Assembly (NCBI GenBank): GCA_001314845.1
Contig: LJZQ01000001.1
Span: 186,001 to 250,000, forward strand
Source of the DNA: Marinobacter excellens HL-55
GTDB taxonomy: Bacteria; Pseudomonadota; Gammaproteobacteria; Pseudomonadales; Oleiphilaceae
DNA length: 64,000 bases
Direction: 5' to 3'
The notes beneath the pieces were generated by a model that worked only from the letters and a program-made list of their open reading frames with translations, was not told where the DNA came from and did not search any database. The translations under genes were made by a program, and so were the position numbers. This document shows, piece by piece, positions 60,013 through 64,000 of this stretch (its first letter is position 1; each line of letters opens with the position of its first letter).

Positions 60013-62094
60013 GTGTTGAAACTGGCCACCCTGATAAATCAGCTTGCCGACGAGCAGACCAGTGCACTGAAAACCCTGAGCCTGGTGGTCGACTGGATTC
60101 GCCCGCATCGGGGCGAAACCGTACACAACGCCATCGACCGGATGAAACAGCTCGACGGAGCCCTGACCGAGAACCTGGATGTCCACCTGGCGATTGCCGG
60201 CCGGATGCAGGAATGGCTCGATCAGGCCCAGTTTTTCCAGCTACTGTCCGGACTGGGCCTGTATTCCCGTCGCGGCTTCGTGAAAGAGATCGGCGAACGT
60301 CTTTACGAACGCATCAACCCGGCGCCGAAAGACCGCAATAACGTCAAAAGCGTGCTGTTTGTGGTGTTTCACCGCAAAGACGACGCCGAGTGGATACACC
60401 AGATCCCGGACGAGGCACTGCTGCGGCTGCTGACCACGCTCTGGCACTTTTCTCCGCCTGCACTTGAGCGCACTCGCCACCGAATCTACAGCCAGATGCT
60501 CAACGCCCTGGAAATGCTGTCTATCTGGGTCGCCGCCGAGGAGCTCGAACCCAATATTTTGCGACTGAATCCGAAGATTATTGATCGGGAATCGGCCTTT
60601 GTCGCCTTGCAAAGGGAGATCGCGGCGCTGGTTCAATCCTGGAACCATGCCCTGCAACACCAACAGGACGTTGAGCAGGATGACGCCCACGCCCGGGTAC
60701 TGATCGAACAATGCCGTGAAGAAATCGGTCGGCTGCAGCGCAAATCGGTTACCGCCGGCTCGACCATGGCCCTGACCCATCTGCTAGAGCGCTTGCACCA
60801 GACTCTGGATCGCATTGAACACCTGCTGGATATCATGGACCCGGAAGATCCGGTCAAAGGCCTTAAGCGTTCGGTAGAGCTGTTCAAAAGCCTGGTGCAG
60901 GCCAGCGCTGAACGCCATGGCGTCAGAGCCTTGTGGCGCGCCAATCTGCGGCTGATGTCGCGCAGTGTCACCGAAAACGCCAGCGACCACGGCGAGCACT
61001 ATATTGCCGGCAGTCGCAAAGAATACCTGGCCATGCTGGCCTCTGGCGCCGGTGGCGGCTTCATCATCGCCTTTATGGCGCTGATCAAAATTCAGATCCT
61101 GCAACTGGAACTGACCGAAGGTTGGCAGACCCTCTGGGTCAGCCTCAATTACGGCATCGGTTTCATGATTATCCACATACTGCATTGCACCGTGGCCACC
61201 AAACAGCCTGCCATGACCGCCGCCAGCATTGCAGAAAAAGTAGAGCAGGGAGAGCAGGGCCGGGCCAACGCCCGCAAACTGGCTGAACTCCTGGTTCGAG
61301 TGGGCCGCACCCAACTGATCGCCATCATCGGCAACGTCGCTGTCGCCCTGTCGGTAGCCTTTGCCATTGGCTGGGCCTACACCCATGCTCAGGGCACACC
61401 TCTGGTCAGCACCGAACGATACGACTATATGCTGGCCGGCATTCATCCCTGGCAAAGCCTGGCTTTGATGTATGCAGCCATTGCCGGGGTCTGGCTGTTC
61501 GTGTCCGGCCTAGTGGCCGGTTACTTCGACAACCGCGCTGCCTACCTGAATCTGGCCGCGCGGCTGGAACAACACCCGTTGTTGCGGCCCCTGATGACCC
61601 CGGAAACCCGCGCCCGTTTTGGCGCCTACGTGGCCGAGCACTACGGCGCCCTGGCCAGTAACTTTGTCTTCGGTGTGTTGCTCGGCGTTACCGGATATAT
61701 CGGCTACTTGCTCAACCTGCCCATCGACATCCGCCACGTAGCCTTCTCATCGGCCGACGTCGGCTACGCCATGTCGGTATTCATTCCCGGCGCCCGTGAA
61801 TTCGCCCTGTTCACCCTGTTTGCCCTGATGATCGGTGGGGTCAATCTGGTGGTCAGCTTCACCTTGGCCCTGAACGTCGCTCTCCGGGCCAGAAACACCC
61901 GGGTGTCGAGCTTCTCGAAGCTTATCAAAGCCTGGTTTATGGTGATCAAAGAGAATCCCATGGCCATGGTCTATCCGCCCAGAGATCCGGTACCCGTGCC
62001 AGACGAACCCGCCGGACCACAGCCCACCCCGGAACAAAGCCAACAGGCCAAAACCGACGACAAGGCAAGGCGGCACAAAGCCCTGGAAAAATAA
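60013..62094 (+). CDS. SpecificRecomb-family membrane protein (so-called site-specific recombinase)
   Basis: The protein of about 693 residues belongs to Pfam SpecificRecomb, annotated in databases as a site-specific recombinase although it has no recognisable tyrosine or serine recombinase motif. The N-terminal half is helical and soluble (IDRMKQLDGALTENLDVHL, ERLHQTLDRIEHLLDIMD). The second half has about seven membrane spans (FIIAFMALIKIQIL, LIAIIGNVAVALSVAFAIGW, FVFGVLLGVTGYIGYLLNLP and others) and ends in a polar, proline-rich tail. GTG 60013 or TTG 60016 follow AAGGA; the upstream TTG 59995 does not. Function unknown. Confidence 0.82.
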   Translation: MLKLATLINQLADEQTSALKTLSLVVDWIRPHRGETVHNAIDRMKQLDGALTENLDVHLAIAGRMQEWLDQAQFFQLLSGLGLYSRRGFVKEIGERLYERINPAPKDRNNVKSVLFVVFHRKDDAEWIHQIPDEALLRLLTTLWHFSPPALERTRHRIYSQMLNALEMLSIWVAAEELEPNILRLNPKIIDRESAFVALQREIAALVQSWNHALQHQQDVEQDDAHARVLIEQCREEIGRLQRKSVTAGSTMALTHLLERLHQTLDRIEHLLDIMDPEDPVKGLKRSVELFKSLVQASAERHGVRALWRANLRLMSRSVTENASDHGEHYIAGSRKEYLAMLASGAGGGFIIAFMALIKIQILQLELTEGWQTLWVSLNYGIGFMIIHILHCTVATKQPAMTAASIAEKVEQGEQGRANARKLAELLVRVGRTQLIAIIGNVAVALSVAFAIGWAYTHAQGTPLVSTERYDYMLAGIHPWQSLALMYAAIAGVWLFVSGLVAGYFDNRAAYLNLAARLEQHPLLRPLMTPETRARFGAYVAEHYGALASNFVFGVLLGVTGYIGYLLNLPIDIRHVAFSSADVGYAMSVFIPGAREFALFTLFALMIGGVNLVVSFTLALNVALRARNTRVSSFSKLIKAWFMVIKENPMAMVYPPRDPVPVPDEPAGPQPTPEQSQQAKTDDKARRHKALEK

Positions 62095-62180
62095 AAAGGG
62101 CCGCCGAAGAGACCCAGACAACCATCAAACCCGATCAAACCAAACCCCACTCAAAAGCCAGATGGCGGTGGGGAACGGCG

Positions 62181-63356
62181 TTAAATGTAATAATCTTTCA
62201 GCGGCGGAAAGCCGTTGAACTCAACCGCACTGTAAGTGGTGGTGTAAGCACCGGTCGACAACCAGTACATACGGTCACCGATGGCCAGGTTCAGCGGCAG
62301 CGGATACTTGTGGTGCTCGTACATGATATCGGCACTGTCACAGGTCGGCCCGGCAATCACACAATCCTCACCTTCACCGACTTTTTCGGTCCAGATCGGG
62401 AACTTGATCGCTTCATCCAGCGTCTCGATCAATCCGGAGAATTTACCCACATCGGTAAACACCCAACGGTGCAGAGCGGTGCGTGACTTGCGGGAAATCA
62501 GCACGACTTCGCTGACCAGCACGCCGGCGTTGGAGATCAGTGAACGACCCGGCTCAATGATGATTTCAGGCAGCTCGTCACCAAAATCCTCACGCAGGAA
62601 TCGGGCAATCTCTTCAGCGTACACCGAAAGTTCGTTGGTGCGGGTGATGTAGTTGGCGGGAAAGCCACCACCCATATTGATCATCTTCAGCTCGATGCCG
62701 TCTTCTTCCTTGAGACGCTCGAAAATAACCTTCACCTTGCCCAATGCAGCATCCCAGGCACCGATTTCACGCTGCTGGGAGCCCACGTGAAACGATACGC
62801 CATAAGGCACCAGGCCCAGATCGCGAGCCAGAATCAACAGATCCATGGCCATGTCCGTCTGGCAACCAAACTTGCGGGACAACGGCCAGTCTGCGGTCAG
62901 GGTACCTTCGGTCAGGATACGCACATACACTTTTGAGCCCGGCGCCGCCTTGGCGATATTGCGCAAATCAGCCTCGGAATCGGTGGCGTACATACGCACA
63001 CCTTTCTCGTAGAAGGTGCGAATGTCTCGCGCTTTCTTGATGGTGTTGCCGTAACTGATCCGCTCACCGGTCACACCCAGTGCCATTACCTTGTCCAGCT
63101 CATACACCGAGGCAATATCAAAGCTCGCGCCTTTGTCCCGCAGCATGGTCAGAATCTCAGGAGCCGGATTCGCCTTCACCGCATAATAGACATTCGCATA
63201 GGGAAACACTTCCGCAAGCTCATCGTACTGGCGATTGATGGTGGCGGTATCAATCACCACAAACGGCGTTTCCTTGGTTTGGGAAAACTCCTTGATGCGC
63301 TTGAAGGTCTCTGCATCGTAGTAGTCGGCGATGTTGGCGTTGGCAATTTCGGTCAT
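62181..63356 (-). CDS. Ornithine/lysine decarboxylase, alanine-racemase fold (type III PLP)
   Basis: The enzyme decarboxylates ornithine to putrescine, and possibly lysine to cadaverine. The 391-residue protein has the PLP lysine in VYYAVKANP, the VSFHVGSQQ strand, INMGGGFPANY, EPGRSLISNAG for phosphate binding, and GPTCDSADIMYE with the catalytic cysteine. This is the bacterial ODC group with an alanine-racemase barrel. ATG 63356 follows GGAGGG by about 11 bases; an in-frame extension to 63440 would read through a terminator hairpin. The gene is followed by 80 bp without a clear terminator. Control by attenuation is suggested by the hairpin at 63391-63422. Confidence 0.93.
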   Translation of the reverse strand: MTEIANANIADYYDAETFKRIKEFSQTKETPFVVIDTATINRQYDELAEVFPYANVYYAVKANPAPEILTMLRDKGASFDIASVYELDKVMALGVTGERISYGNTIKKARDIRTFYEKGVRMYATDSEADLRNIAKAAPGSKVYVRILTEGTLTADWPLSRKFGCQTDMAMDLLILARDLGLVPYGVSFHVGSQQREIGAWDAALGKVKVIFERLKEEDGIELKMINMGGGFPANYITRTNELSVYAEEIARFLREDFGDELPEIIIEPGRSLISNAGVLVSEVVLISRKSRTALHRWVFTDVGKFSGLIETLDEAIKFPIWTEKVGEGEDCVIAGPTCDSADIMYEHHKYPLPLNLAIGDRMYWLSTGAYTTTYSAVEFNGFPPLKDYYI

Positions 63357-63390
63357 GGGTGGTGTGTCCCTCCACAGGGCAAACAGATAT

Positions 63391-63422
63391 AAAAAAGGCA
63401 CCGCAGCAAGGCTGCAGCACCC
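63391..63422 (-). terminator. Terminator/attenuator hairpin in the decarboxylase leader
   Basis: On the minus strand GGGTGCTGCAGC (63422-63411) can pair over 12 bp, including several G-T pairs, with GCTGCGGTGCCT (63407-63396) around a CTT loop. Five to six T residues follow (63396-63391). It lies only 35 bp before the decarboxylase ATG, too near for a promoter in between. Transcripts from any promoter upstream must therefore read through it. Confidence 0.7.
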
Positions 63423-63531
63423 ATAAGATTTCGCGATCATCGGGCTTTTTTCTGATCACCGCAAATGCGCAGATATACCCATAAAACTCTAGTTCAAAAT
63501 CAGCCTTAGTGCATGGAATGACAAAGGAATC

Positions 63532-64000
63532 TCAAACCGCAATAGGCCATAGCGGAGTCGGCTCAGTCGGTCCGTCAGGATCCTGAGGACAGCTTTGCCG
63601 GTACAGGTAATCAAGGATCGCCTCTTTCAGATCACTGCCCTGGCTCAGCCCCTGATTGCCGAACAGCCGGTTGAACTCGAGCACATATGGGTAGCCGTCC
63701 ACCAGGGCGATATCAAAGCCGGCATGATCCACACCCAAGTCCCGGGCCAGCCTCAACGCCAGTTCGGTGGCCGCCTCTGGCACCGGACTGGTGTCAATCC
63801 GACCACCACGGGCCACATTGTTGTAGAACCCCTGTTCTGCCTGGGTTCGCCAATAGGCCGTCAGTACCCGGTCACCCACCACCACAACCCGGACATCGCG
63901 ATCAATCGGCAGGTATTCCTGAGCATAGAGCACGTGGCTCCGTTCGCAGTAGCGCTGCCAGTCTTGCCGGCTTTCAATCAGCCACACACCCTCGCCCATA
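63532..64000 (-). CDS. RimK-like ATP-grasp ligase (partial, C-terminal part)
   Basis: The visible 155-residue C-terminal portion belongs to the ATP-grasp superfamily of the RimK/alpha-L-glutamate ligase type. EGVWLIESRQDWQRY looks like the end of the glycine-rich loop that covers ATP. VLYAQEYLPIDRDVRVVVVGDRV follows, with AGFDIALVDGYPYVLEFNRLFGNQGL carrying the metal-binding Glu and Asn. The first visible Met (MGEG) is probably within that loop, so the gene continues past the right edge. The substrate cannot be named; amino-acid ligation to a peptide or cofactor is usual. It is upstream of the decarboxylase on the same strand, 110 bp from the leader hairpin. Confidence 0.85.
   Translation of the reverse strand, partial: MGEGVWLIESRQDWQRYCERSHVLYAQEYLPIDRDVRVVVVGDRVLTAYWRTQAEQGFYNNVARGGRIDTSPVPEAATELALRLARDLGVDHAGFDIALVDGYPYVLEFNRLFGNQGLSQGSDLKEAILDYLYRQSCPQDPDGPTEPTPLWPIAV

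Noticed and set aside
60013..62094. Site-specific recombinase as evidence of a mobile element
   Set aside because: The name is a family label; the protein is a multi-span membrane protein with no recombinase catalytic motif and no repeats or attachment sites around it.

Overview
The window looks like a chromosomal segment of a marine, halotolerant gammaproteobacterium, most likely Marinobacter or a close relative. This rests on recognisable protein types: ectoine synthesis, TRAP transport, monomeric NADP isocitrate dehydrogenase, an OprI-type alanine-zipper lipoprotein, oleate hydratase and NDH-2, in dense, moderately GC-rich DNA. No database search was possible. I see no phage, insertion sequence, integrase, rRNA or CRISPR array; the only RNA gene found is tRNA-Gly(CCC).

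Layout. 1-1.04 kb: the end of an ectAB operon with a good sigma70 promoter. 1.1-7.3 kb: a co-directional run with a degenerate metallophosphoesterase, a small membrane protein, a sodium:solute symporter, two long palindromic repeats, a radical SAM enzyme and a TVP38/flavoprotein-disulfide-reductase fusion. I cannot assign this run to a known pathway. 7.5-13.7 kb: a second TVP38 protein, oleate hydratase, DUF302, LpxH-like and PEBP proteins, and a TetR regulator. 13.9-24.6 kb: NDH-2, tRNA-Gly, a K+/H+ antiporter, two L,D-transpeptidases, an Lpp/OprI-like lipoprotein, a slipin-NfeD pair, an SDR enzyme and a MarR-MFS efflux unit. 24.7-33.3 kb: MFS transporter, orphan WYL regulator, ExeM-type nuclease, hydrolase, AraC regulator, QueC-QueE and a DEDDh exonuclease-like protein. 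33.3-42.8 kb: a structured intergenic island, a hybrid histidine kinase/membrane protein/response regulator operon, a lipoprotein, a small gene with a ten-base homopolymer, a beta-lactamase-fold hydrolase and a diguanylate cyclase. 42.9-48.2 kb: YbaK, isocitrate dehydrogenase, another palindromic repeat and acetoacetyl-CoA synthetase. 48.2-55 kb: 3-hydroxybutyrate dehydrogenase, a TRAP transporter, its sigma54 activator and a divergent lipoprotein esterase. 55-64 kb: DUF6164, a DUF2868/DUF3482 pair, a stand-alone ectC with an MFS transporter, a SpecificRecomb membrane protein, ornithine decarboxylase and a truncated ATP-grasp ligase.

Best-supported system. dctP-dctQ-dctM-bdhA-aacS read as one unit for uptake and activation of 3-hydroxybutyrate. 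A sigma54 promoter (52380-52395) precedes it, and an array of 18-bp TGTCCGGA-type dyads lies upstream of that promoter. The activator gene carries a perfect dyad of the same motif in its own upstream region, so the circuit can be read from the sequence. Less expected elements are the solitary ectC 57 kb from ectAB, the palindrome family with compensated arms, the unassigned radical SAM cluster and an intrinsic terminator inside the ornithine decarboxylase leader.
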